Positions 40,775 to 49,658 of a DNA stretch of 51,824 nt are shown piece by piece. A program made the position numbers and the translations under genes. The DNA is from CALMFG01 sp963666035 (GTDB lineage: Bacteria; Bacillota; Clostridia; Christensenellales; CALMFG01). The stretch spans positions 1 to 51,824 of the forward strand of contig CAXXJI010000009.1 of the NCBI GenBank assembly GCA_963666035.2, written 5' to 3'. Position 1 is the stretch's first letter, and every line of letters starts with the position of its first letter. Below the pieces are notes generated by a model that ran no database searches, had not been told where the DNA came from, and saw only the letters and a list, made by a program, of their open reading frames with translations.

Positions 40775-41719
40775 ATGATGCAGGATATCGTATCGGTTAA
40801 TAAATTGACCAAGAAGTTTGGTGACATCACGGCGGTGGACCGGATGGATCTGACCATCAAAGAGGGCGAAATCTACGGCCTTTTGGGCCCGAACGCCGCA
40901 GGAAAATCCACCACCATCAATGTGCTCTGCGGTATGCAGCGTAAAACCGACGGAGATGTGAAGGTGTTCGGCAAGGACATTGAGAAGGAAAACCGTGAGA
41001 TCAAGGCGAACATCGGCGTGGTACCGCAGGATATCGCGATTTACGGCGATTTGACCGCGACCGAGAATGTACGGTTCTTCGCTTCGCTTTACGGTCTGAA
41101 AGGAGCCGAGCTGAAAGCGCGCACCCAAGAAGCGCTGGACTTTGTCGGCCTTCGGGAACGACAGAAGGATTTGGCCAAGACTTTTTCGGGCGGCATGAAG
41201 CGCCGGCTGAACATCGCCTGCGCCATCGCACATCGGCCCAGGCTTATTATCATGGACGAACCAACGGTGGGTATCGACCCGCAGTCGCGCAACCATATTC
41301 TCTCTTCGGTGAAACAGCTAAACGAAATGGGCAGCACGATTATCTACACCACACACTATATGGAGGAAGCTGAATTTTTGTGTACACGAATCGGTATCAT
41401 CGACCACGGTAAGCTGATTGCCGAGGGCAGCCTTTCCGAACTGCAAGGGATCGTAGCCGACCGGAAGAGTATTGAGATTACCACGGGTATCGACAAAGCG
41501 GCAGACCCGGTGGGTTTAAAAAAGATTAAAGGTGTGCTGGACGCGAGGAGCGGGGAAAACAGCAAGGTTGAGGTGGAGGTTCTAAAAGAAGCCGATGTGG
41601 TGGGGGCACTGGTATCCGAACTGACACGGCAGGACGTTTCCATCCGTGATATCAAAATTCACGCGGTGAATCTTGAAACCACTTTTCTATCGCTCACCGG
41701 CAGAAAGCTGAGGGATTAG
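40775..41719 (+). CDS. ABC transporter ATP-binding protein (LnrL-like)
   Basis: 314 residues. Walker A at 38-46 reads GPNAAGKST; most relatives have GPNGAGKST, so the third glycine is replaced by alanine. Q loop VVPQDIAIYG, signature FSGGMKRRLNIACAI, Walker B RLIIMDEPTVGID and H loop YTTHYMEEAE are standard. The C-terminal ~80 residues are the regulatory extension common to drug-resistance ABC ATPases. AAGGAG precedes the ATG. It is followed by two ABC-2 permeases, the LnrLMN architecture. Confidence 0.93.
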   Translation: MMQDIVSVNKLTKKFGDITAVDRMDLTIKEGEIYGLLGPNAAGKSTTINVLCGMQRKTDGDVKVFGKDIEKENREIKANIGVVPQDIAIYGDLTATENVRFFASLYGLKGAELKARTQEALDFVGLRERQKDLAKTFSGGMKRRLNIACAIAHRPRLIIMDEPTVGIDPQSRNHILSSVKQLNEMGSTIIYTTHYMEEAEFLCTRIGIIDHGKLIAEGSLSELQGIVADRKSIEITTGIDKAADPVGLKKIKGVLDARSGENSKVEVEVLKEADVVGALVSELTRQDVSIRDIKIHAVNLETTFLSLTGRKLRD

Positions 41720-41721
41720 TG

Positions 41722-42867
41722 ATGAGTATCTTAAGAATGATCAGCAAAGAGATTAAAGTACATCTTCGGAACATCAGCTCACTGCTGATTTATACCCTCA
41801 TGCCGTTGGTTTTGATTTTAATCCTGGGAGTCACCTTTGGCACACAAATGGACGGAGAAGGCCTGGAAATGGATGAAATGACCATCAAATATCAGGTTGT
41901 GGGTGATGCGGCGGATTTGACGGAAGGTTTTTTGGCGATCATGGGTGAAGGGGCACTTGGAGAAAATAACGAAATTATCGAAGCCAAGGATCAAGCCGCT
42001 GCGCTCAGCGAGCTTGCAGACGGTTATATTACCTGCTTTGTGCTGGTAGATGAGACGGACAAAGTATTTACTATCTATAAGAACAATTTATTTGATACCG
42101 AATCTTCCATGGTGGAGGCGGTGATGGCGACTTACGTGGCCAGATACAATGCCGTAATGGAGATTGTGAAAGTCAATCCGCAGGCGCTGGCCGGGCTGGA
42201 TCTGGAAAAACCAGCTGGCAGCTATACCAGCCTGGTGGCGCTAGGGCAGGAAAACCATGTAAAGAGTATGGATTACTATGGTATTGCCATGGTGGTGCTG
42301 TTTGTGATGTATGGCATACTCCAGAGTTTTTCGAATGTCCTTGAGGAAAGAAAAACCGGCACTGGGAACCGTATGCTGGGTACCTCTATCAACAAAGCCG
42401 CGTTTTTTGCGGGTAAAATGTCGGGACAGATTTTAACGCTGGCGATCCAACTGGGGGCAGTGGTGCTGTTCAGTGCGCTGGTCTTTGGAGTCAGCTGGGG
42501 CGAAAAGCCGTTGCTACCGTTGCTGCTGGTGTTTAGCCAGATGGTGATGGCGGTGTCTATCGGCATCGCAATGGGTTTGGTTTTTGGAACCGAAGGCGCG
42601 GGCATGACGATGGGCCATATGATCATCGTGCTCTCCGCATTCTTTGGCGGATCCTATGTGCCGGTCAGCCAGCTGGGCGGCATGGCGCTGATCGGACGGT
42701 TCTTCTCGACCATCTGGTGGGTGCAGAGCGGGATTATCAACTATATTTATTTGGGTGAGGCCGACACACTGATTAAGGCGATGCTGGTTTGTCTGGGTGT
42801 GGCCGCCGTGATGTTTATGGTTTCGGTGTTTAAAATCAGAGGAACGGAGGGATTAGCATATGCGTAA
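41722..42867 (+). CDS. ABC-2 type permease (LnrM-like)
   Basis: 381 residues, starting at ATG 41722 two bases after the ATPase stop (GAGGG at the site; the GTG at 41719 is less likely). One N-terminal helix (about 18-38), an extracellular domain (about 45-180) and five C-terminal helices (about 185-380), with FSNVLEERKTGTGNRMLGTSINK typical of ABC-2 membrane proteins. Likely one half of the drug-export channel with the next gene. Confidence 0.88.
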   Translation: MSILRMISKEIKVHLRNISSLLIYTLMPLVLILILGVTFGTQMDGEGLEMDEMTIKYQVVGDAADLTEGFLAIMGEGALGENNEIIEAKDQAAALSELADGYITCFVLVDETDKVFTIYKNNLFDTESSMVEAVMATYVARYNAVMEIVKVNPQALAGLDLEKPAGSYTSLVALGQENHVKSMDYYGIAMVVLFVMYGILQSFSNVLEERKTGTGNRMLGTSINKAAFFAGKMSGQILTLAIQLGAVVLFSALVFGVSWGEKPLLPLLLVFSQMVMAVSIGIAMGLVFGTEGAGMTMGHMIIVLSAFFGGSYVPVSQLGGMALIGRFFSTIWWVQSGIINYIYLGEADTLIKAMLVCLGVAAVMFMVSVFKIRGTEGLAYA

Positions 42868-43999
42868 TCTTTGGAACGTGACACAGAATATATTAAAGCG
42901 GCTTTTTAAACAGCCGGGCAGTTACATCCTTCATTTGCTGGTCCCTATCGTGGTCAGTGTCGGCATCTTTATGGTCTATTCCATGTGGTCGTCCTCGGTG
43001 ATCGGTATGGCATTAAGCGACCATGACCAAAGCGAAACCAGTGCGTTTTTGATGCGCGCGATTGAAGACACCGGAAAGTTTGAAATCATCGAAGCCGATG
43101 ACACGGAAGCGGAGCGCATGGTGGCCGACGGCGAAGCCGCATTTGCCTACCGTATCCCCGAAGGGTTTGAACAATCGGTGCTGGCGGGCGAAGCGCCCGA
43201 AATCACGGTCTATGCCGTGGGACAGAATGAAGGCACAGGCTGGATTGAGTCGGTCAGCGATTATCAGATTCAAAACATTGTGGATATGGCGTATGGCGCC
43301 GGATATGACAAGGATATGCTGCATGATATGCTGGCGTCTTTAAAGACGGGCGCAGTCACCTTAAAAACTATTAAGGTGGAGGATGTAGCGCGCGATAAGG
43401 AAACCAACGCGAATGCGATCGGTATGTACATGATGCTGATGATGATCTCCACCATGACGATATCCTTAAAGATATTGGAAGAAAAGCAGTTGGGTACCTT
43501 TGCGCGCATCGGTGCGGCGCCGGTGAACCCCAAAATATATACGCTTGCCAATGTGCTGGCCAATATGATTGTAGCGACCGTGCAGATTGCCGCGGTGCTG
43601 ATTGCGCTGACTTTATTTGTGCACATCAATTTCCATATGCATCCGTTGATGATGTTTCTCATCATCTGGGTGTTTGCACTTTGCTCGGTCAGCCTGGGGT
43701 TGATGATGGCGGCGTTCGCCAAACGCAGTGATATGGCGGGTACAATGGTATCGCTGGTGGTGTCGCCCTCCTGTATGCTGGCCGGATGCTTTTGGCCCAT
43801 CAGCTTTATGCCGGATTATATGCGAAAAATTGCTTATATCACACCCCAGCGCTGGACGCTGGATGCGGTTATGAATATGCAGTTGAGCGGTAGTTTTGGT
43901 GTGATCTTGCCGTCGCTTTTGATGGTGCTGGCATTCACCCTGCTATTCTTCCTGTTGGCGGCATTTAAGTTTAAGACCGACGATAAAAGGATGGGGTAG
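42860..43999 (+). CDS. ABC-2 type permease (LnrN-like)
   Basis: 379 residues. It overlaps the previous gene by 8 nt (GGAGGG upstream). Same architecture: helix at about 20-42, extracellular part to about 185, then six helices; SLKILEEKQLGTFARIGAAPVNPKIY is the ABC-2 block, and CMLAGCFWPISFMPDYMRKIAYITPQRW is the conserved re-entrant region. Third gene of the exporter; the terminator follows. Confidence 0.88.
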   Translation: MRNLWNVTQNILKRLFKQPGSYILHLLVPIVVSVGIFMVYSMWSSSVIGMALSDHDQSETSAFLMRAIEDTGKFEIIEADDTEAERMVADGEAAFAYRIPEGFEQSVLAGEAPEITVYAVGQNEGTGWIESVSDYQIQNIVDMAYGAGYDKDMLHDMLASLKTGAVTLKTIKVEDVARDKETNANAIGMYMMLMMISTMTISLKILEEKQLGTFARIGAAPVNPKIYTLANVLANMIVATVQIAAVLIALTLFVHINFHMHPLMMFLIIWVFALCSVSLGLMMAAFAKRSDMAGTMVSLVVSPSCMLAGCFWPISFMPDYMRKIAYITPQRWTLDAVMNMQLSGSFGVILPSLLMVLAFTLLFFLLAAFKFKTDDKRMG

Positions 44000-44016
44000 C
44001 TAAACATATTAAACAC

Positions 44017-44047
44017 AAGCGCGGGATAACATGTTCCGCGCTTTTTA
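44017..44047 (+). terminator. Terminator of the ABC operon
   Basis: AAGCGCGG and CCGCGCTT pair around a 10-nt loop, followed by TTT. Confidence 0.75.
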
Positions 44048-44050
44048 TAT

Positions 44051-44079
44051 TTGACCGAAAAATCTTAAGCCCGTATAAT
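44051..44079 (+). promoter_or_regulatory. Promoter of the acyl-CoA synthetase gene
   Basis: TTGACC (44051-44056), 17-nt spacer, TATAAT (44074-44079). Confidence 0.65.
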
Positions 44080-44118
44080 AATGATGTAAATCGACTGATA
44101 AAAACCTGAGGGAAAAAG

Positions 44119-46356
44119 ATGAAATTATCACGCGTGATTAAAGATAAAGCGGACAGTATATTCGCCGCCGCCGCGGCAGCAGGCCGAAGCATGCTGTTTG
44201 AGCACGAAGTGTACGCCTTGCTAAACACAGTGGGCCTTTCCACCCCGTACTTTTGCCTGGTCAGGGAAGAAAGTGAGATTACTGAAAACCTGCTGGTGCC
44301 TTTCGGACGTGAAGTGGTGATTAAAGTGGTTTCGCCGGATATTGCGCATAAAGCTAAACTTGGCGGTGTGAAGCGTATCTTCACGTACGATGAGTTATTT
44401 GTAAAATATGTGATGACCGAGATGCGAAAAAATGTGCTTTCGCATTTTAATGCAGACGAAAAGCCGCGCATTGAAGGATTCTTGCTGATCGAAGCGATTG
44501 AATTTCGGGAGAGCCTGGGTTATGAGATGATGCTGGGGATTACGCTGGACCGGGATTTCGGACCGGTGATAAGCCTTTCCAAAGGCGGAGACGACGCCGA
44601 GTTTTTCGCCGAGTACTATGACCCTGCCAATCTGTTTTTGCCCGGCATCATCAAACCGGAAGCCGAAGCGCTGGTGAGAAGCGCCCATATCCGGCACAAG
44701 TATGAGCAGATCGGACATCCTGAATATATTGATATGATCGCCGAAGCGGCGCTGGCGCTCAGCGAACTGGCGTATGCCTTCTCGCCGCTTTGCAAAGAAA
44801 AAACCGACTATTATCTAAACAGCCTTGATGTCAACCCATTTGTATTCACCAAGGATCATCGGTTTATCGCGATAGATGGATATGCTGAGTTTTTACCCGC
44901 TGGCGGAGATGATGTGCGTACAGCTGATATCTCGGGGCTGGATCATGTATTTAAACCAAAGGGCGTGGCTGTGATCGGCGTTTCCACCGATCCGGAAAAA
45001 CCTTCGCTGGCACGTGAGATTCTTGAGCTTTTGATCGACTTAAAGCGAGATGATATTTACTGCGTTAACCCTAAAGGCGGCGAGGCGGTGTACGGCGGCA
45101 GGCACTTTACGCTGTATCCGTCGCTGGAGGATGTGCCATCGGCGGTGGAGATGGCTGTCTATTCGGCGCCGGCACAGTATATTCCTGCGTTTTTCAGCGG
45201 CATGAAAAAGAGAATTCCCAAAGCGGTGGTGCTGATTCCCGGCATTCCGCAGGGCGTTTCCTATGCCGATTTTGCGGCCGAGCTGGACAGTGCGGTGCCG
45301 GAGGGCATCCGGATTATCGGACCTAACTGCATTGGGGTGTATTATGGAGCGGATCAGACCTCTCCCGGGGTCAATACCATGTTTTTGGATGAAGAGCGGC
45401 TGAAGATGGAAAGCGGGCCTTTTAGTAATACCGCCATACTCAGTCAGAGCGGCGGGTTTGCCATCACACTGATCGATCAATTCAAGGACGTACCTTTGTT
45501 TAAAGCGGTGTGTTCGTTCGGTAACAAATATGATGTCCGGTTGGACGACCTGATGGCCTACTTTGAGAAAGATGACACCATCAAGGTGATTGCGATGTAT
45601 CTGGAGGGCTTTGACGCGCTGGAAGGGCGAATATTCTTTGAGCTGGCGAAAAAGGCTGAAAAGCCGCTGGTCTTCTATAAGGGCGGAAAAACCGAGGCGG
45701 GCGCTAAAGCTGCGCTGTCGCATACGGCGGCCATGACTGGCAGTTATGAGACGCTGGAAGCCGCCGCGGCGCAGAGTGGTGTGGTTTTGGTGGCGGATGT
45801 GGAGATGTACGGCGATGTGGTGAAAGGGTTTTCACTGCTGGCTGAAAAGCGTTTTTCCGGTGTACGCGTTGCCGCGGTAACCAATGCCGGTTTTGAGGCG
45901 ACGATATTCAGCGACGAGATTGGCAATATGCAGTTGGCAGACATCAGCGACGCAACAAGAGAACGCCTTGCCAAAATCAATACACATGGGCTTGCCTCGG
46001 CGGACAGCGCAGTGCTGGATGTGACCCCCATGTCCGACGACGTGATGTACGGCGAATTCATTGAAGCGCTTTTGCAGGACGAAAATGTGGATTGTATGGT
46101 GATCAGCACGGTGCCGCATGTGAACAACCTAAAGGCTTCGCCCGAACACTGCCATGATGAAGATTCGCTGGCGAATATCATCTGCAAACTTTATAAAGCG
46201 TATGATAAACCCATGGTGGTTTCGATCAACGCCGGCGATTACTATGATGGTTTTGTCAGTATCATGGAAAAATCAGGTGTGCCTGTGTTCGATAATGTGC
46301 GCACCGCCGCCCGCGTACTGGACACCGTGACGGCATGGCATGCCCGGCATCACTAA
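44119..46356 (+). CDS. NDP-forming acyl-CoA synthetase with beta-alpha domain order
   Basis: 745 residues. NDP-forming synthetases convert acyl-CoA, ADP and phosphate to acid, CoA and ATP. Domains: ATP-grasp half first (about 20-260: EVYALLNTVGLSTPYF, VVIKVVSPDIAHKAKLGGV at 67-85, LLIEAIEFRESLGYEMMLGI), then CoA-binding Rossmann (275-400: KGVAVIGVSTDPEKPSLA), then the succinyl-CoA-synthetase-like part (401-600: GPNCIG, ILSQSGGFA, KGGKTEAGAKAALSHTAAMTGS with phospho-histidine H535). Most fused family members run alpha then beta, so this order is permuted. The catalytic His is intact. Substrate unknown. It is monocistronic, with GAGGGAAAAAG before the ATG. Confidence 0.88.
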   Translation: MKLSRVIKDKADSIFAAAAAAGRSMLFEHEVYALLNTVGLSTPYFCLVREESEITENLLVPFGREVVIKVVSPDIAHKAKLGGVKRIFTYDELFVKYVMTEMRKNVLSHFNADEKPRIEGFLLIEAIEFRESLGYEMMLGITLDRDFGPVISLSKGGDDAEFFAEYYDPANLFLPGIIKPEAEALVRSAHIRHKYEQIGHPEYIDMIAEAALALSELAYAFSPLCKEKTDYYLNSLDVNPFVFTKDHRFIAIDGYAEFLPAGGDDVRTADISGLDHVFKPKGVAVIGVSTDPEKPSLAREILELLIDLKRDDIYCVNPKGGEAVYGGRHFTLYPSLEDVPSAVEMAVYSAPAQYIPAFFSGMKKRIPKAVVLIPGIPQGVSYADFAAELDSAVPEGIRIIGPNCIGVYYGADQTSPGVNTMFLDEERLKMESGPFSNTAILSQSGGFAITLIDQFKDVPLFKAVCSFGNKYDVRLDDLMAYFEKDDTIKVIAMYLEGFDALEGRIFFELAKKAEKPLVFYKGGKTEAGAKAALSHTAAMTGSYETLEAAAAQSGVVLVADVEMYGDVVKGFSLLAEKRFSGVRVAAVTNAGFEATIFSDEIGNMQLADISDATRERLAKINTHGLASADSAVLDVTPMSDDVMYGEFIEALLQDENVDCMVISTVPHVNNLKASPEHCHDEDSLANIICKLYKAYDKPMVVSINAGDYYDGFVSIMEKSGVPVFDNVRTAARVLDTVTAWHARHH

Positions 46357-46518
46357 AGAACAATAGGGCTTTTATGCGTAAAAGAGGCCGGCAGAGCAGA
46401 CGATATGGTTTTTTGGTTCATTTTATAAAAAAAATCTGTTATAATGTTAGGCGAACTCAAAAGCACGTTTTCTAAAATTTCCAGCTGCAACCGGCATGGT
46501 GCGGCCCATGGAGTTTCT

Positions 46519-47562
46519 ATGTATAAAACCGAAACGATCAATATCAAGAAGGACTTCGAAGCGGGTATTGAAAAAGCGGTCGCGCTGATCAAAGCGGACG
46601 AGGTGGTGGCTTTCCCGACCGAGACGGTTTACGGCCTCGGCGCCAATGCTTTTTCCGAAGAAGCGGTGAAAAAGATATTCAAAGCCAAAGGACGTCCGGC
46701 GGATAATCCGCTGATCGTGCACGTGGCGGATATCGCGATGGCCGAGACTTTAGGCGAGATTAATGACAAAGCGAGGACGCTGATGGAGGCGTTCTGGCCG
46801 GGCCCGCTGACCATGGTGGTCAAAAAGAAAAAAGGCATTCCGGATATCGTGACAGCCGGACTTGATACCATCGGCATCCGCATGCCCAAGAATCCGGGCA
46901 TTCTGGAAGTCATCAAACGCACAGGATTTCCGATTGCCGCACCCTCAGCGAACATTTCCGGCAGCCCCAGCCCCACCGAAGCGTTTCATGTGGAAACGGA
47001 TATGGCGGGACGGATACCGTTGATACTGGACGGCGGGCACACCGAATATGGACTGGAATCCACCGTATGCGACCTGACCGGTGAAACACCGCTCGTCTTA
47101 CGGCCGGGCGCGGTAACAGCCGAGGACATCAAGGATGCGGTGGGGATGGTGGAGATTTCGGCCAGTGTGCTTTTGCCTTTAAACGAAGACGAAACTGCGG
47201 CTTCGCCCGGTATGAAATATGCGCACTATGCACCGAGAGCGCAGGTGTTTGTGGTGAAAGGCCCGAATGAGAGCACGGTGGCGCAGATTAAAAAGATGTA
47301 TGCGAAGGATACCCAAAGCGGAGAAAAGCCGATCGTCTTTTGTTACACATCGGATAAACTGCTTTTTTCGGATATGAACGTGCTGGCACAAGGGCGGGAT
47401 GTCAACGAAGTGGCCAAAACGCTGTTCAAAAACTTACGAGAAGCGGATGCAAACGGATACACGATTGTTTACTTTCAGGCAGTGCCTGAAACGGGGATTG
47501 GCCTTGCTGTGATGAATCGTATCATACGTGCGGCGGGATTTAAGCTGATTTTGGTCAAATAG
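46519..47562 (+). CDS. L-threonylcarbamoyladenylate synthase (Sua5 type)
   Basis: Makes threonylcarbamoyl-AMP from threonine, bicarbonate and ATP for the t6A37 modification of ANN-decoding tRNAs. 347 residues from ATG 46519 (GGAG 5 nt upstream). YrdC domain about 15-215: VVAFPTETVYGLGANAF, IFKAKGRPADNPLIVHV, IGIRMPKNPGILEV, APSANISGSPSPTEA and LESTVCDL. The linker SPGMKYAHYAPRA and the C-terminal Sua5 domain follow. Equivalent to B. subtilis YwlC. First of the sua5-ywlE-rpiB-upp group; TATAAT at 46440-46445 may be its -10. Confidence 0.95.
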   Translation: MYKTETINIKKDFEAGIEKAVALIKADEVVAFPTETVYGLGANAFSEEAVKKIFKAKGRPADNPLIVHVADIAMAETLGEINDKARTLMEAFWPGPLTMVVKKKKGIPDIVTAGLDTIGIRMPKNPGILEVIKRTGFPIAAPSANISGSPSPTEAFHVETDMAGRIPLILDGGHTEYGLESTVCDLTGETPLVLRPGAVTAEDIKDAVGMVEISASVLLPLNEDETAASPGMKYAHYAPRAQVFVVKGPNESTVAQIKKMYAKDTQSGEKPIVFCYTSDKLLFSDMNVLAQGRDVNEVAKTLFKNLREADANGYTIVYFQAVPETGIGLAVMNRIIRAAGFKLILVK

Positions 47563-47640
47563 TATTGAAAAAACCCTGAATTTACGTTAATATGCAATGA
47601 CGGTTAATCTATATTTTTGAAAGGCTGACGAAAAAGAATC

Positions 47641-48114
47641 ATGAACATTTTGTTTGTTTGCACAGGCAATACCTGCCGCTCTCCCATGGCGGCAGAGATG
47701 ATGAAAAATCTTGACGACGACCCCTTAGGGAGTATTAAGGTGAAGTCGGCAGGAACCTTTGCTGCAGAGGATATGCCGGCGACACCCGAAGCGATTGAAG
47801 TGATGGATAAACGGGGAATGGATATTAAAAGACACCGTTCCCAGCAATTTGATGCGGATTTGGCCGATTGGGCAGATATTATCTTAACGATGGAAGCCAA
47901 GCATATTGAGCAGATTGAAGCGATGGTGCCCGAAGCCGAGGGCAAGACACACGCGCTATTAGCCTATGGCGAGCATGTGGACGGATATCCGGGCGACGGA
48001 CGATATGATATACCGGATCCATTTGGGGAACCATACGAGACATACGAGACATGTGCGGATGCGCTGGATGCGGGGATTGCAAAAGCGGTTGAGCGTATGG
48101 CAAAAGCAGAATAG
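47641..48114 (+). CDS. ywlE: Low-molecular-weight phosphatase, YwlE-like protein-arginine phosphatase
   Basis: 157 residues. The P-loop is C7-TGNTCRS. Tyrosine-specific relatives have Ile or Leu where this has Thr11; that threonine is the known mark of the YwlE arginine phosphatases, which remove phosphate put on arginine by McsB kinase. The general-acid loop has DIPDPFG. Arginine phosphorylation in Gram-positives tags proteins for ClpCP. McsB is not in this window. The gene lies between sua5 and rpiB, the same place as ywlE in Bacillus. Confidence 0.88.
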   Translation: MNILFVCTGNTCRSPMAAEMMKNLDDDPLGSIKVKSAGTFAAEDMPATPEAIEVMDKRGMDIKRHRSQQFDADLADWADIILTMEAKHIEQIEAMVPEAEGKTHALLAYGEHVDGYPGDGRYDIPDPFGEPYETYETCADALDAGIAKAVERMAKAE

Positions 48115-48134
48115 AAAGGCGAAAAAGAAGATAG

Positions 48135-48587
48135 ATGAAAGTAGCGATTGGCGGAGACCACAGCACCCTGACCATGAAAAAAGAAGTTTTTGATCAATTG
48201 GTCAAAGACGGATATGATGTGAAGGATTTTGGAACATTCACTGAAGATTCGGTGGATTATCCGGACTATGGGCGGATTGTAGCCGAGGCGGTTGCCTCGG
48301 GCGAGTATGAGCGGGGCATCGTGATTTGCGGAACCGGTGTCGGAATTTCGATTTCGGCCAATAAAGTCAAAGGTATCCGCTGTGCCAATGTCGGGGATGT
48401 GTTTACCGCAAAAGCGACACGTTCACACAACGACAGTAATGTACTGGCGCTGGGAGCCCGCAATACAGGGCTTGGGGTGGCGCTGGAGATTGTGGACGCG
48501 TGGATGAAGACCGAAGCTTCCACTGACGAGCGACATGTGCGGCGGGTGAAAAAAATCAGTGACATTGAGGATCAATATTTTAAGTAA
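48135..48587 (+). CDS. rpiB: Ribose-5-phosphate isomerase B
   Basis: Interconverts ribose-5-phosphate and ribulose-5-phosphate. 150 residues. Signature GGDHS at 7-11 (SDHAG in others), VDYPDYG, ICGTGVGISISANKVKGIRCANVGD with the active-site Cys, and ATRSHNDSNVLALGAR. Starts 20 nt after ywlE. Its product, together with the xylulose-5-phosphate from xylAB, would enter the pentose phosphate pathway. Matches ywlF in the Bacillus order. Confidence 0.95.
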   Translation: MKVAIGGDHSTLTMKKEVFDQLVKDGYDVKDFGTFTEDSVDYPDYGRIVAEAVASGEYERGIVICGTGVGISISANKVKGIRCANVGDVFTAKATRSHNDSNVLALGARNTGLGVALEIVDAWMKTEASTDERHVRRVKKISDIEDQYFK

Positions 48588-48595
48588 AAAATCAC

Positions 48596-48643
48596 AAAGG
48601 CCGACGCACCTTTTATTAAAAAAGGATGTGCATCTGCCTTTTA
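48596..48643 (+). terminator. Hairpin between rpiB and upp
   Basis: Two stacked stems: AAAGGC/GCCTTT outside and GCACCTTTT/AAAAGG-GTGC inside, followed by TTTTA. Probably a terminator for the sua5-rpiB part. Confidence 0.7.
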
Positions 48644-48686
48644 CTTTGTTTCAGTACAGGCAAATAATTAAAAGGGATTGGATAAA

Positions 48687-49316
48687 ATGGGAAACATGAT
48701 TGAAATTAAGCATCCGTTGGTAAAACACAAAATTTCACTGCTGAGGGACAAAAAAACTAACACACGCGATTTTCGAGATTTAGTCAGAGAGCTTTCAATG
48801 CTTTTAGCATATGAAGTGACCAAAGACCTGCCTTTGAAAACGGTGGAGATTGAAACGCCGGTGGCCAAGGCGAAAACTGAAGTCATCAGCGGAAAATCGA
48901 TCGCGATTGTCCCCATCTTGCGGGCGGGGCTCGGTATGGTGGACGGCATGGTATCGCTTGTACCATCGGCCAAAGTGGGACATATCGGTGTATACCGTGA
49001 TCCTGAAACATTAAAACCGGTGAAATATTACTACAAGATGCCGGATGATATTGCGGAGCGAGACGTCATAGTGGTGGACCCGATGCTGGCGACGGGCGGA
49101 TCGGCCTGCGCGTGTATTACACTATTAAAAGAAGAAAATGTGCAGAACATCAAATTCGTCTGCCTTATCGCTGCACCCGAAGGTATCGCTGAACTTCAGC
49201 GTGTACATCCGGATGTGGATATTTTTGCAGGCGCGGTGGATGAGAAGCTGAATGACCATGCATATATAGTGCCGGGCTTGGGCGATGCAGGCGATCGACT
49301 GTTCGGTACCAAATAG
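48687..49316 (+). CDS. upp: Uracil phosphoribosyltransferase
   Basis: Salvages uracil with PRPP to UMP. 209 residues from ATG 48687, the standard Upp length; a TTG three codons earlier sits too close to the AAGGG site. Motifs: HPLVKHKISLLRDKKTNTRDFR, ILRAGLGMVDG, PRPP loop VVDPMLATGGSA and uracil-binding end AYIVPGLGDAGDRLFGT. The V-ATPase operon begins 33 nt later, so read-through is possible. In Bacillus upp lies upstream of the F-type atp operon. Confidence 0.96.
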   Translation: MGNMIEIKHPLVKHKISLLRDKKTNTRDFRDLVRELSMLLAYEVTKDLPLKTVEIETPVAKAKTEVISGKSIAIVPILRAGLGMVDGMVSLVPSAKVGHIGVYRDPETLKPVKYYYKMPDDIAERDVIVVDPMLATGGSACACITLLKEENVQNIKFVCLIAAPEGIAELQRVHPDVDIFAGAVDEKLNDHAYIVPGLGDAGDRLFGTK

Positions 49317-49349
49317 AAAAACTGATTGAGAACATATTAGGAGATCGAC

Positions 49350-49658
49350 ATGGCACAAGAGGTATTAGATCAAATCCGTATAGCTGAAAACGAAGCGCAG
49401 GATATTATCAATACGGCGCAGGTCGCCGCGCGTGAAGCCGTTCGGGAAGCCAACCGAGCAGCGGAAAACCTGCTGACCGAAAACACGCTGAAGATTAAAC
49501 AGCGCACAGCCGAAACGCTGGAAAAAGCGGAGCAGGCGGCGGTAGCGGCTTTTGAAGCCGAAAAAGGCAGTCTGAACGCGGAGATTGAGAAAAAACGCGC
49601 TGAAGCCGAAAAGAATATCGGCAAAGCCAGTGCCTATATACTCGGGAGGATCGTGTAA
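49350..49658 (+). CDS. V-type ATP synthase subunit G/H (peripheral stalk)
   Basis: 102 residues, almost entirely a coiled coil rich in Ala, Glu and Lys (about 5-90), ending in YILGRIV. This is the AhaH/NtpF-like peripheral-stalk subunit, which, with subunit E, links the catalytic head to subunit I. Usual place: first in the operon, before subunit I, as here. AGGAGATCGAC lies at the ATG. The next gene starts right after its stop. Confidence 0.88.
   Translation: MAQEVLDQIRIAENEAQDIINTAQVAAREAVREANRAAENLLTENTLKIKQRTAETLEKAEQAAVAAFEAEKGSLNAEIEKKRAEAEKNIGKASAYILGRIV

Noticed and set aside
45040..45723. 227-codon minus-strand frame inside the acyl-CoA synthetase gene
   Set aside because: Antisense shadow; the plus-strand gene is complete across the region.
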